Shown here one piece after another: positions 13,962 to 21,882 of a stretch of 37,303 nucleotides of DNA; within the stretch, counting starts at the first letter, position 1; each line of letters begins with the position of its first letter. Under the pieces are notes generated by a model. That model saw only the letters and a list, made by a program, of their open reading frames with translations. It had not been told where the DNA came from and searched no databases. The translations under genes and the position numbers were made by a program. Source of the stretch: a virus. Where the stretch lies: positions 1-37,303 of the IMG/VR virus record IMGVR_UViG_3300020596_000065; one strand, written 5' to 3'.

Positions 13962-14216
13962 ATGATCAAACCAGTATCAGGGTACACCCTCATAGAGGTA
14001 GAAACAGTCGGCGGTTCAGAGTTCATTTCCTCAACGGGCGAACAAATCGGGGTTAAGAAGGTGAACAAGGTGGTGGCGGTCAGCAAGAAAGACGAGGTCG
14101 AATGGGCGGTAGGCGATACAATAACAGTCGGAGAAAACACTGGGATGTTCACTATCGAAGGGAAAAAGAAGAAATACTATCTCCTCCCTAATTCAGCTAT
14201 CATTGCAATTCTATGA
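13962..14216 (+). CDS. GroES-like co-chaperonin
   Basis: 84 residues, about the length of GroES. The pattern matches the family: MIKPVSGYTLIEVE at the start, VNKVVAVSKKDE then EWAVGDTITVGE (the VGD turn), and a terminal YYLLPNSAIIAIL equivalent to the ExxILAxI end. The mobile loop region is shorter and divergent. Phage co-chaperonins such as T4 gp31 help host GroEL fold coat protein. Its place inside the sugar cluster, just ahead of the late operon, is odd. The call rests on overall pattern, so it is moderate. Confidence 0.6.
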   Translation: MIKPVSGYTLIEVETVGGSEFISSTGEQIGVKKVNKVVAVSKKDEVEWAVGDTITVGENTGMFTIEGKKKKYYLLPNSAIIAIL

Positions 14217-14329
14217 AATACTTCTTAGGGTTTATTGGTATCATCATGGCGCTGTGGCTCATCGCCCTGTTCCCGTGGCTACTCCTCTTGATTGGCCTTG
14301 GCTGTATATTAAATTATATGAACGAATAG
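14213..14329 (+). CDS. Tiny membrane protein, 38 aa
   Basis: ATG 14213 overlaps the GroES-like stop, and TAG is at 14327-14329. Almost the whole peptide is hydrophobic (FLGFIGIIMALWLIALFPW), long enough for one or two membrane passes, with a charged end (NYMNE). It could be a holin-like or membrane-targeting peptide. There is no proof of function. Confidence 0.5.
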   Translation: MKYFLGFIGIIMALWLIALFPWLLLLIGLGCILNYMNE

Positions 14330-14330
14330 T

Positions 14331-15248
14331 ATGATTGCATTCGTCTCAACTAACACTATCACCTGTGGAGGGATGATCGTTCCGTTTGAGTATATTTCAC
14401 GCCTCAAGAAGCTAGGGCATGATGCTCGGATGTACGCCGAAGAAGGGAACAAAGAGCTTGAGGATTTCTATGGAGTCGAAGTCCTTCCTCTTTCAACACT
14501 GGAAACGTCCGAAGATGATGTCATAATCGCAACAAGATGGGAACAGTGCGAAATGCTTTCAACATATAAGGGGAGGAAATACCAATTCGTCCAAGGCGAT
14601 GACCTACTCTTGCTCGGAGACGATGTAGCGAGGGGAATGTGCTCACGAGAGCGAAACAATCCAGCATGGAGTCTTATCGGTGTCTCTCGGTATTGCTTGA
14701 TGAGATGGAATAGAGGCGAGGTTATACCAAATGGCGTGAACGAGAGATTCTTTGAAAACTTCAGGCTAGATAAAGACATTGATATCCTGATCGAAGGGAA
14801 CAACGAACCAAACAAAAATATCCCAGAGGCAATATGGATAGCGGATAAGGTTGAAACATATCTCGACCAGAAGCTAAAAATTGTCTGGCTTGGAAGAGAG
14901 ACTGATGATAGACTAGGAGTAGAGTGTATTACCAACCCGAGACAAGAAGAAATCCCTGCTATCTATCAGAGGGCTAAAACATTCATAAAGCTCTCCACTT
15001 CAGAGGGGTTCTGTCTCCCTATTCTCGAAGCAATGGCCTCTAAATGCCTTGTAGCGACCAGAAACATGGGTGGAAACGATGCCTGGTGTGATGAAACAAA
15101 CTGTATCATGGACGACTATTTCAAACAGCTCGGAGATCATATCCGATCCGGTGAGCATAAGTGGATAGTAGAAAAAGGATATCAAACAGCGCGAAACTTC
15201 ACCTGGGATAAATCAATAGAAAAGTTAATAAAAACAGTTGGTGTATGA
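14331..15248 (+). CDS. Family-4-type glycosyltransferase (GT-B)
   Basis: 305 residues. VIPNGVNERFF (131-141) and E225-x7-E233 (EGFCLPILE) are the phosphate- and donor-binding motifs of the GT4/GT1 retaining group. N-terminal features include the Gly-rich TCGGMIVPFEY acceptor-side loop. It transfers a nucleotide-activated sugar, probably onto the same glycan as the neighbouring enzymes. The stop overlaps the next start. Confidence 0.88.
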   Translation: MIAFVSTNTITCGGMIVPFEYISRLKKLGHDARMYAEEGNKELEDFYGVEVLPLSTLETSEDDVIIATRWEQCEMLSTYKGRKYQFVQGDDLLLLGDDVARGMCSRERNNPAWSLIGVSRYCLMRWNRGEVIPNGVNERFFENFRLDKDIDILIEGNNEPNKNIPEAIWIADKVETYLDQKLKIVWLGRETDDRLGVECITNPRQEEIPAIYQRAKTFIKLSTSEGFCLPILEAMASKCLVATRNMGGNDAWCDETNCIMDDYFKQLGDHIRSGEHKWIVEKGYQTARNFTWDKSIEKLIKTVGV

Positions 15249-15430
15249 TGCCTAATGATTTGCTAGCGGATAACCTGCGATCAAAAGTTCTCAAAATGGT
15301 AGACGAAGCGATCACGATGATGGACGGGTATAAGAAGCATGGTGGGAAAATAATTATAAACATACCGAGAAGGGTTCTTTCCCAGGAGAGGAAAGTAAAG
15401 GTTGCCGCTTTCCAGGAGTGGGAAGTTTGA
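15245..15430 (+). CDS. Hypothetical protein, 61 aa
   Basis: Helical and basic (MMPNDLLADNLRSKVLKMVDEAITMMDG), with no known domain. It is the last gene of the sugar operon. Its TGA stop lies inside the TTGACA of the late promoter, the same arrangement as at 2908. Confidence 0.5.
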   Translation: MMPNDLLADNLRSKVLKMVDEAITMMDGYKKHGGKIIINIPRRVLSQERKVKVAAFQEWEV

Positions 15431-15455
15431 CAAGAAAATAAGGGTGTGCTAGTAT
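15427..15455 (+). promoter_or_regulatory. Late (structural) promoter
   Basis: TTGACA (15427-15432), a 17-bp spacer, and TAGTAT (15450-15455) preceded by TGC. The spacer differs from those of the 2908 and 6430 promoters, so it may be controlled differently. It opens the long virion operon, with a leader of about 145 nt before the first ATG. Confidence 0.75.
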
Positions 15456-15485
15456 TCGGGTAATTGAATATGTCCATCTGTTGAA

Positions 15486-15595
15486 GGGACGCAGCCAATT
15501 TTTTTTGGACGCGTCCTATTTGCTTTATGAAGGCGTATTTCCTTAAATGGAAGCGAGAGGTGGCCGGGTAAATCCCTTATAAAATCCGCCTTTAT
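15486..15595 (+). promoter_or_regulatory. Structured 5' leader of the late operon
   Basis: Two stems are visible. GGGACGC (15486-15492) pairs with GCGTCCT (15511-15517, one G-U), with a T8 run in its loop. It competes with the palindrome GGACGCGTCC at 15507-15516. A longer stem pairs 15527-15540 with 15582-15595 at 13 of 14 positions, and its right arm ends 13 nt before the first start codon. No ORF of note lies in the 178-bp gap. A role in late mRNA stability or translation control is inferred. Confidence 0.55.
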
Positions 15596-15608
15596 AACGT
15601 AAAAAACT

Positions 15609-15794
15609 ATGGACTCATCAGCAAACATCTCAAAGGAGCACAAGACAGGAACTTCATTCAAGGCCAAGATGGCTAAGAGTGGGCCAAGTCTTAAAGCCTA
15701 CAAGGTCGAAACACATCAGCTCGTAAATGACCACCACGATACTCGTGTATCAAAGCCCAGCACTTCTGGTGAGCGTTTAACATTCAAAAAATAA
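15609..15794 (+). CDS. Small Ser/Lys-rich protein, 61 aa, first late gene
   Basis: Low-complexity, basic and hydrophilic (SSANISKEHKTGTSFKAKMAKSG), with no hydrophobic core, so it is likely disordered. It resembles the next small protein in composition. First position behind the late promoter suggests high expression, perhaps as a DNA-associated or minor virion protein. The function is unknown. Confidence 0.5.
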   Translation: MDSSANISKEHKTGTSFKAKMAKSGPSLKAYKVETHQLVNDHHDTRVSKPSTSGERLTFKK

Positions 15795-15795
15795 T

Positions 15796-15984
15796 ATGCA
15801 AGCATCCACACCAAAGCACACATCAAGCACATCAAAGGTAACCATCAAGGCTACTACATTTGGCAATCAGAGAAAGTCCAACGGAGGAGAGACTATGTAT
15901 CCAAAGAAAGATAACGGATCACGCCCTAACACAAAGAGCATGACTCCTAAGCTGACACATAACAAAGAAGACACAAAAGCATAA
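15796..15984 (+). CDS. Small Thr/Ser/Lys-rich protein, 62 aa
   Basis: It starts two bases after the preceding stop. Basic, likely disordered (MQASTPKHTSSTSKVTIKAT). The composition is like its upstream neighbour but no clear alignment is visible. Its last base is the first base of the terminase small-subunit ATG. Confidence 0.5.
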   Translation: MQASTPKHTSSTSKVTIKATTFGNQRKSNGGETMYPKKDNGSRPNTKSMTPKLTHNKEDTKA

Positions 15985-16403
15985 TGGCAAGGCCGACTAT
16001 TTACGATGAGACCTTTTTAGTGAGAACGAGAGAGTACATTGATAGCTGTGAAGATGACTTGGCAAACAAGAAAGTCAATCTCCCAACTATTGAAGGACTA
16101 GCGTTCCATTTAAAGATAAACAAGGACACAATTTACACTTGGCGTAAAGAGAAGGATGAGTTTTCCGAGCTTATTGCAGATTTACTCGCTAAACAAGCCA
16201 AAGCATTAGTGAATTGTGGCTTAGCTGGGACATATAACTCTACCATTGCAAAAGTGCTTCTTACTAAGCATGGATATAGAGAAGGACAAGACATCACAAC
16301 AATGGATGAGAAGTTATCAACAGGAGTAATAATGCTTCCTCAAAAGAATGACCGTACATTGGAAACCACAACCGAAACAGATAGAAGCTCTAGCGAGAAC
16401 TGA
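15984..16403 (+). CDS. Terminase small subunit
   Basis: 139 residues. A helix-turn-helix segment (LPTIEGLAFHLKINKDTIYTWRKEK, about 34-59) recognises packaging DNA. The NSTIAKVLLTKHGYREG stretch (about 88-104) is typical of phage small terminases. The disordered acidic tail overlaps the large subunit by 56 bp in another frame, and the two genes are adjacent as usual. Confidence 0.85.
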   Translation: MARPTIYDETFLVRTREYIDSCEDDLANKKVNLPTIEGLAFHLKINKDTIYTWRKEKDEFSELIADLLAKQAKALVNCGLAGTYNSTIAKVLLTKHGYREGQDITTMDEKLSTGVIMLPQKNDRTLETTTETDRSSSEN

Positions 16404-17637
16404 AGATGAGGTTCTCTATGGTGGCGCAAGAGGAGGTGGGAAAACAGACGCAGGACAAGCATGGTTACTCTATGATAAAGACAATCCACGCTACCGAGCA
16501 TTGGTGATCCGAAGAAACGCTGATGACCTCAAGGACTGGATAGACAGAGCAAGACGAATGTACCTTCCAACAAAAGCAGATTTTACAGGCAACCCTGCTG
16601 AGATACGTTTCCCAAGTGGAGCGATCATACGAACAGGACACTTAAAGGATGAGAGTGCTTATACCAAGTACCAAGGGCATGAGTATCAGAAGATTCTTAT
16701 CGAAGAACTCACCCACATTCCAAGAGAGTCAGACTATGAGAAGCTTTTAGGTTCGTGTCGAAGCACTGTCCCAAACATTTACCCACAGATATTTTGTACA
16801 ACAAATCCAGACGGCCCGGGGTATGGATGGGTGAAAGAAAGATTCCGGATACCAGACGAGCCAAAGGAGGGAGTCCTCACTGAAATGCCAGACGGGAGAA
16901 AAAGAGTTTTCATCCCAGCAAGAGTAGAAGACAACCCAGTTCTGATGACAGCCGACCCAGGGTATGTAAGATACCTGGAATCAATGAAGGATGAAGACCT
17001 AAAGAAAGCATGGAGAGAGGGCAGCTGGTCAGGCATCCATGTCGAAGGTGCATACTACCGAGAAGTGCTGAATAAAGCGAAGGGAGAAAACAGAGTCACA
17101 AACGTCGCCTACAACCCAGGACTTCCAGTGTTTACTTACTGGGACCTCGGAATGGGAGACTCAACAGCGATTCTCTTCTTTCAGAAAGTTGGTCAAGAAC
17201 AACATTGGATAGATACCTATGAACAAGACGGAGAAGGATTCCCACATTATGCGCAAGTCCTCCAAGCCAAAGGGTATGTTTACGGAGCTCATTACGCCCC
17301 ATTTGACATCGAGGTTAGGGAACTCGGTACTGGGAAATCTCGTCTCGAAATGGCACAAGCCCTTGGTATCAATTTCCAAATTGTCCCGAGACTGTCGATC
17401 GAAGATGGGATAAACGCAGTGAGAGCACGATTCGGAAGCCTCTGGATAGATGGAGAGAAGAATAAGGACGCTATCAGAGCTATATCGAACTATCATAAAG
17501 AATTTGATGAGAAGCGAGGAACCTATAAGAATCAACCGTACCATGATTGGTCAAGTCATATTGCAGACGCTCTCCGCTATTGGGCGGTAGCACCAGATAA
17601 CTACTATGGAGGACAACTCAAAACAAGTTACAGATAA
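16348..17637 (+). CDS. Terminase large subunit
   Basis: 429 residues. ATPase domain: adenine-side WKPQPKQ (5-11), Walker A GGARGGGKT (25-33), Walker B ILIEEL, coupling motif CTTNP. Nuclease domain: YWDLGMGDST, the APFDIEV acidic site, and the C-terminal HIADALRYW. It cuts concatemers and drives DNA into the prohead. ATG 16348 is chosen because the conserved WKPQPKQ lies only four residues in. This forces a 56-bp overlap with the small subunit. Confidence 0.96.
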   Translation: MTVHWKPQPKQIEALARTEDEVLYGGARGGGKTDAGQAWLLYDKDNPRYRALVIRRNADDLKDWIDRARRMYLPTKADFTGNPAEIRFPSGAIIRTGHLKDESAYTKYQGHEYQKILIEELTHIPRESDYEKLLGSCRSTVPNIYPQIFCTTNPDGPGYGWVKERFRIPDEPKEGVLTEMPDGRKRVFIPARVEDNPVLMTADPGYVRYLESMKDEDLKKAWREGSWSGIHVEGAYYREVLNKAKGENRVTNVAYNPGLPVFTYWDLGMGDSTAILFFQKVGQEQHWIDTYEQDGEGFPHYAQVLQAKGYVYGAHYAPFDIEVRELGTGKSRLEMAQALGINFQIVPRLSIEDGINAVRARFGSLWIDGEKNKDAIRAISNYHKEFDEKRGTYKNQPYHDWSSHIADALRYWAVAPDNYYGGQLKTSYR

Positions 17638-19636
17638 GGTGAACGAGATGGCTATCAATGCCTGGATAGGACATCGAACATCCTTCACTGATTGGCGCTT
17701 ACGCTCACAGGACTTAATGGATCGGTACGAGAACAAGCTCCGGCCCGGCTCGCTTGTCGCTCTACTGAAAATGAACGCACTCTTAGGAGCGGCGTTTGCT
17801 TTGGTTGAAAATGCTTTACCTCGTGTCTTCGGGAGAAACCCAAAGTGGCGTTACCTCGGACGAGAAACAGAAGACACTGAAGAAGCCGAACTCTACGATG
17901 CCTATTCTGAGTATCAGTTTGATGAAGCCAATGCTAAAGAAGAGATTGAGGAGGTAGTGAAGTGGGGACTGGTAACAGGTCTTTCTGGAGCCGAGATGGG
18001 ATGGACGACACGAACAAGAGTCGTCCAGAAGTCAGGAAAGAAAATCCTCGGTCTTATCGTCACCAACCCTCTCGCATTAAAGGCTCTGAAAAGCCTCAAT
18101 TTAGATACTAAACTCGAAGATGGCAAGAAGGAGGAGTCTAAAGTAGTTTCAAACTGGACCATCACCGCTATCCCTACCTATGACCTCATCTGGTCGCCTA
18201 CTGTTCGGAGAATCAAAGACGCTCCTGTTCGCGGATACAAGATGCGAAAGTCTATCATGGAGCTCGAAAGAGACGGATACAAGACTGACGCTCTTAAGAA
18301 TCAAATGCTTACCAACGACACTGATGTCCAAAGAGCTAGCGTACAGGACGAAACGCTGACTCAGAAGGTCTCAAACCCTCAAGAACAGATCGTAGACGTA
18401 GCCAAGCTCTATGTAGACTATCAGGACGAAAAGGGGATGGTGCGAAGCCACGTTGTTATGCTGGGCTGTGTTTCTAACGGCGCTCCTGTCTCTATCGGGA
18501 CTATGGAGAACCCACTCGATGAGAAGTTCACTCCTTTGGTGTTCTTCACTCCTATCAAGCGACCAGGAAAGGCCTATGGCTTTGGAATCATCGAACCGTC
18601 TATGGGAGTGTTAGACGCAGAAGAAGACGCTTTCAACCTGAACCTAAAGGCAGAGATGATAGCTACTGTTCCTCCGATTGAATACAACCCTGCCAACATC
18701 ATTGACCTCGATGCTCTCAAGTACGAAGAAATGGCCCTGGTACCAGTTAGAAACCTCGGACAGACCATGAACGTCATGCAGACACCAAGACCCTCTACAG
18801 GGGCATATCAGTTCATCCAGGAGTATCTCCAAAGAGCTAAGCAAAACATCTCCGGCATTACAGACTTCCAGACAGGTGCCGATCAAGGAGCTGGTGGCAA
18901 GACACTGGGAGAGATACAAATCAAGACCGAGGAGTCTAACTCTCGAATGGCTCAGATACAAGCAAACTTTGAAGACCAAATCGTTCAACCTCTTGGTGAG
19001 TTCGCCTTGATGATGAACAAGCAGTATCTCAAAGACCAAAAGGAAATGGTATTCCGTGTTGTCGGGAAGAAGGGTGCGGTTATGTCAAAGAAAATCAACT
19101 TCGATGACATTGACTCTATCAAGGACGTGGTAGTTATCGCTGGATCCACCGCACTTATCTCACAGTCGGAAGAAATGCAGAAGTACATGAATCTTCTCTT
19201 GATTGCGAATAACGAGCTCCTGACTGCTAATCCAGTCCCAATGGAGAAAGAACCAATCATCGAGAGACTCCTTACTTATGGCTTTAGAATCCAAGACATC
19301 GAAACATTCCTCCCGAACGTAAGAGACAGAGAAGAGGAAGAGGTTGGAGGCAAAGAAGCCCAGATTGCAGACGCTAAGAGTGAGAATGAACAGCCACAGA
19401 ACGCTCGTGTCCTTCCTACAGACGCTGATGATGTCCACATCCCTCTCCATAACGCGGAAATAGAACGAAGAAACCGTGAGCTGGAAGCGGCACAACAAGG
19501 TGGCATGGAAATCCCTCAGGAAGTAATAGAAGAACTCCAAATGTTGACACAGCACAGAGATGACCACGTTACGAAGGCAGGCGGTGTTAACCCAGGAGCA
19601 ATGCCAGGTGAAGTCCCTCAACCACAACCACAATGA
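17606..19636 (+). CDS. Portal protein (P22-like)
   Basis: 676 residues, in the size range of podovirus portals. N-terminal WRLRSQDLMDRYENKLRPGS, a central region with VDYQDEKGMVRSHVVMLG and TPLVFFTPIKRPGKAYGFG, and the conserved QTGADQGAGGKTLGEIQI ... SNSRMAQIQANFEDQIVQP stretch typical of these portals. The C-terminal 100 residues are Glu/Gln-rich helices, as in the P22 barrel. It forms the dodecameric DNA gate. It overlaps the terminase end by 32 bp. Confidence 0.9.
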   Translation: MEDNSKQVTDKVNEMAINAWIGHRTSFTDWRLRSQDLMDRYENKLRPGSLVALLKMNALLGAAFALVENALPRVFGRNPKWRYLGRETEDTEEAELYDAYSEYQFDEANAKEEIEEVVKWGLVTGLSGAEMGWTTRTRVVQKSGKKILGLIVTNPLALKALKSLNLDTKLEDGKKEESKVVSNWTITAIPTYDLIWSPTVRRIKDAPVRGYKMRKSIMELERDGYKTDALKNQMLTNDTDVQRASVQDETLTQKVSNPQEQIVDVAKLYVDYQDEKGMVRSHVVMLGCVSNGAPVSIGTMENPLDEKFTPLVFFTPIKRPGKAYGFGIIEPSMGVLDAEEDAFNLNLKAEMIATVPPIEYNPANIIDLDALKYEEMALVPVRNLGQTMNVMQTPRPSTGAYQFIQEYLQRAKQNISGITDFQTGADQGAGGKTLGEIQIKTEESNSRMAQIQANFEDQIVQPLGEFALMMNKQYLKDQKEMVFRVVGKKGAVMSKKINFDDIDSIKDVVVIAGSTALISQSEEMQKYMNLLLIANNELLTANPVPMEKEPIIERLLTYGFRIQDIETFLPNVRDREEEEVGGKEAQIADAKSENEQPQNARVLPTDADDVHIPLHNAEIERRNRELEAAQQGGMEIPQEVIEELQMLTQHRDDHVTKAGGVNPGAMPGEVPQPQPQ

Positions 19637-19944
19637 TCCCAGGAATATACAAAAAAACCACCCTTGATAAGATAATGCGCTCAAAGGATAAGCGAGATGA
19701 GCTGAAAGGGTGGGCGGAGGCCGAGAGTGACTTCGACTCTGTATGTATGCAGTTCAGGAATGACTTCTCAAAGCTCTACGAGTTTATGAAATCACGGTAT
19801 GTAAGGGACGGAGAGGAATCGCTGATGAGGGTGCTCATAAAAGAAAACGACCCGAGAAATGAAGAGAAGCTTATCGGGCAGATTAAAAGGATGAGACAGC
19901 TTCATAAGAAATTCATGCAGTATGGAGAGAACCTTCAAAACTAA
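19633..19944 (+). CDS. Hypothetical protein, 103 aa, between portal and scaffold
   Basis: A basic, highly helical protein (KRDELKGWAEAESDFDSVCM ... EEKLIGQIKRMRQLHKKF), coupled to the portal gene by an ATGA overlap. It is likely an assembly factor by position only. Confidence 0.55.
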   Translation: MIPGIYKKTTLDKIMRSKDKRDELKGWAEAESDFDSVCMQFRNDFSKLYEFMKSRYVRDGEESLMRVLIKENDPRNEEKLIGQIKRMRQLHKKFMQYGENLQN

Positions 19945-20107
19945 GATTACCAGGAGAGCGATATTAGACTTTCTCAATGAGAGACGTGAAGAAGCGTCTT
20001 ACCGTGTGAAAGTCGGGTATCGCGGTGACGAGTCAGACTTCTCTGGCTTTGATCTCCAGCGGTATCAGGCCAATAACCATAACCCCGACCATCTTCCTGG
20101 TCGTTAA
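19922..20107 (+). CDS. Hypothetical protein, 61 aa
   Basis: It starts inside the end of the previous gene (AGT-ATG context). Arg-rich N-terminus, aromatic C-terminus (DFSGFDLQRYQANNHNPDH). No known domain. Confidence 0.5.
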   Translation: MERTFKTKITRRAILDFLNERREEASYRVKVGYRGDESDFSGFDLQRYQANNHNPDHLPGR

Positions 20108-20122
20108 AATGGATGTAATGTT

Positions 20123-20722
20123 ATGGCAGAAATGCAAACAGGCGTAAAAGAAGAGCCGGTGGCTCCTGTTACCTCGCCAGTAGTAGAAACACCAACCCCT
20201 AGCGTCAGTGAAGACGTAAAACCTCAGGACTCATCCGACTACAAGGCCCTCTACGAGAAAGCCAAAGAGGAGGCTGAAAACAAGGCAGTCGCCTTGAAGG
20301 AGACCAGGGAGCGTGAGAAAGCAGAACGAGAAGCAAGGATTGCCCTTGAAGCTCAGATGCAGTATCAGCCTGCCCCTCAATCCAACGACAACGATGAAGC
20401 CGTGCAGATGTTTTATGAGAATAAGGCCAAGACAGACCTCTTAACCCTTGCGGTGACAGACCCGTTTGTTAAGGATAACTTTAATCTCGTACTTCAGGAG
20501 CTCGCTCAAAACCCTATGCAGGGAGCAGACGTGGCCTCCATGAGGGTTAAATCAAGCATTATGGACGGAATCATTAAGTCGGCAGAAATCGCCAAGCCTG
20601 TCGCTCAGGCAACCCCTACCCCTGGGGCAACACCAGAATCACAGAACAACGAAGCGTTTTTCAACGGAGATGAACAAGGTGTCATTGCCGAGATGGACGC
20701 GCGTTTGAAAGCTATCCGGTAG
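20123..20722 (+). CDS. Capsid scaffolding protein
   Basis: 199 residues. A Pro/Val/Thr-rich disordered N-terminus is followed by a long charged coiled coil (ALYEKAKEEAENKAVALKE, about 40-75), then a helical C-terminus. It lies directly before the major coat gene and after the portal, the standard place for a scaffold. The basic ends needed to bind coat protein are present (C-terminal DARLKAIR). The assignment comes from composition and position. Confidence 0.78.
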   Translation: MAEMQTGVKEEPVAPVTSPVVETPTPSVSEDVKPQDSSDYKALYEKAKEEAENKAVALKETREREKAEREARIALEAQMQYQPAPQSNDNDEAVQMFYENKAKTDLLTLAVTDPFVKDNFNLVLQELAQNPMQGADVASMRVKSSIMDGIIKSAEIAKPVAQATPTPGATPESQNNEAFFNGDEQGVIAEMDARLKAIR

Positions 20723-20727
20723 TTGGA

Positions 20728-20744
20728 AAGGGTTTAAACCCCTT
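20728..20744 (+). promoter_or_regulatory. Palindromic hairpin before the major capsid gene
   Basis: AAGGGTTTAAACCCCTT contains the perfect palindrome GGGTTTAAACCC, 12 nt before the coat-protein ATG. Hairpins here often protect or process highly expressed coat mRNA. There is no T tract, so it is not a terminator. Confidence 0.45.
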
Positions 20745-20755
20745 AGACCAAAATT

Positions 20756-21634
20756 ATGGCATCTATTGCTAACACAATGAATCGTCAAACGGGGTCAGTG
20801 TTCATCCCACGAGTAGTCTCTGACTACATCATCAAGTTTCGCCAGGCCAACTTGCAGTTTGCAAAGTTCGTAACTGTCCGAAGCGAAGATGTTTCTTTCA
20901 TGGGCCAGACCATTGACTTCCCAACCTCGACCGAACTTACCGCTTCTGCTTATGTAGACGGTAACGACCTGATGGATCTTCTCTCGGCTCCTATCGAGAC
21001 CAAGAAGAGCCTGACGGTGAACGAGCTCGCAGTGTGCCCAGTCGTAATCCTCGACACGCTCTCCGCCCAGGCGAAGACCGACTCGAAGGCTCTTGCTATC
21101 GAGAGCTGTGGATACGCTATCGCCAAGCGAGTTGATACGGTTATCCGTAATGAAATGCTTGACTTCTCTGTCAATGCTATTCAGAACGAACTTACTCCTT
21201 CAACCGCTATCGCCAGAAACCACCTCTTGGACGCTCAGAAGACTCTCGACCTCTTGGATGTGCCAGAGGAAGATCGTGTCTGGTTCCTCGGACCGAACGC
21301 GATTCGTGACCTTATGGCTGACACTGGTAACTACTTTACCTCGATGGACTTTGCTGATACCAAAGCTCTCGTGAAAGGTCAGCTCCAGTACCTCATCCTG
21401 GGTTCTCCAGTTGTGAAGACAACCAACTTGGCTACAGGCACCGCTGGTTCCCCAGTCGCTACCTATTACAAGAACGGTTACTTCCACAAGTCTGCTATCG
21501 GACTCGCGATGCAGAAAGATGTTGAAGTGCAGCAGGAATACACATTGCGCTTCCAGGGTCTCACTATCAATGCTCGCTGTTTGTTTGGAACAGAGACATT
21601 GCGCCCGAACCATGGCGTTATGATCTATCGCTAG
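20756..21634 (+). CDS. Major capsid protein
   Basis: 292 residues with HK97/P22-coat-like features: a short N-terminal arm, FRQANLQFAKFVTVRSEDVSF (E-loop side), TIDFPTSTELTASAYVDG, a helical spine (AIESCGYAIAKRVDTVIRNEM), DVPEEDRVWFLGPNAIRDLM, and a beta-rich C-terminus (RFQGLTINARCLFG). The position after the scaffold and codon use consistent with a highly expressed gene support the call. It would form the icosahedral shell. Confidence 0.88.
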   Translation: MASIANTMNRQTGSVFIPRVVSDYIIKFRQANLQFAKFVTVRSEDVSFMGQTIDFPTSTELTASAYVDGNDLMDLLSAPIETKKSLTVNELAVCPVVILDTLSAQAKTDSKALAIESCGYAIAKRVDTVIRNEMLDFSVNAIQNELTPSTAIARNHLLDAQKTLDLLDVPEEDRVWFLGPNAIRDLMADTGNYFTSMDFADTKALVKGQLQYLILGSPVVKTTNLATGTAGSPVATYYKNGYFHKSAIGLAMQKDVEVQQEYTLRFQGLTINARCLFGTETLRPNHGVMIYR

Positions 21635-21689
21635 ATACAAATTGAATACTTTGAGGGACGCCTACGGGCTCCCGATTAAGTACTGAATT

Positions 21690-21881
21690 ATGAATCTCTA
21701 CATTTGCCCCAACTACTGCCATATAAAAAACGATACAGGCGCATCAAGATGTATCCACTGTGGATCATGGATGCTTCAGGCAGGTCCAGATACGGAAGAG
21801 AACAGGAACAGACTGCAAAAAGACGCGCAACAGAGGCAACTCGCTTACAAGGATAAGTTTTCAAGACATAAAATAGCGTAA
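21690..21881 (+). CDS. Small zinc-finger protein, 63 aa, between coat and adaptor genes
   Basis: CPNYC at the N-terminus and CIHCG at about 21-25 form a four-Cys zinc knuckle (C-x3-C ... C-x2-C), followed by a Gln/Lys-rich helix (RNRLQKDAQQRQLAYKDK). Its place in the head genes suggests a minor head or assembly protein. The role is unknown. Confidence 0.6.
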   Translation: MNLYICPNYCHIKNDTGASRCIHCGSWMLQAGPDTEENRNRLQKDAQQRQLAYKDKFSRHKIA

Positions 21882-21882
21882 T

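Noticed and set aside
15507-15516. GGACGCGTCC as a phage attachment or restriction site
   Set aside because: It is a short palindrome inside a folded leader, with no integrase or other evidence of site-specific recombination.
16348-17637. Alternative genetic code with recoded TGA or TAG
   Set aside because: TAA, TAG and TGA all end recognisable genes at sensible lengths (RtcB ends in TAG, ninB in TGA), so the standard bacterial code applies.
20725-20750. Terminator before the capsid gene
   Set aside because: The palindrome is not followed by a T tract, and the capsid gene must be co-transcribed with the operon.
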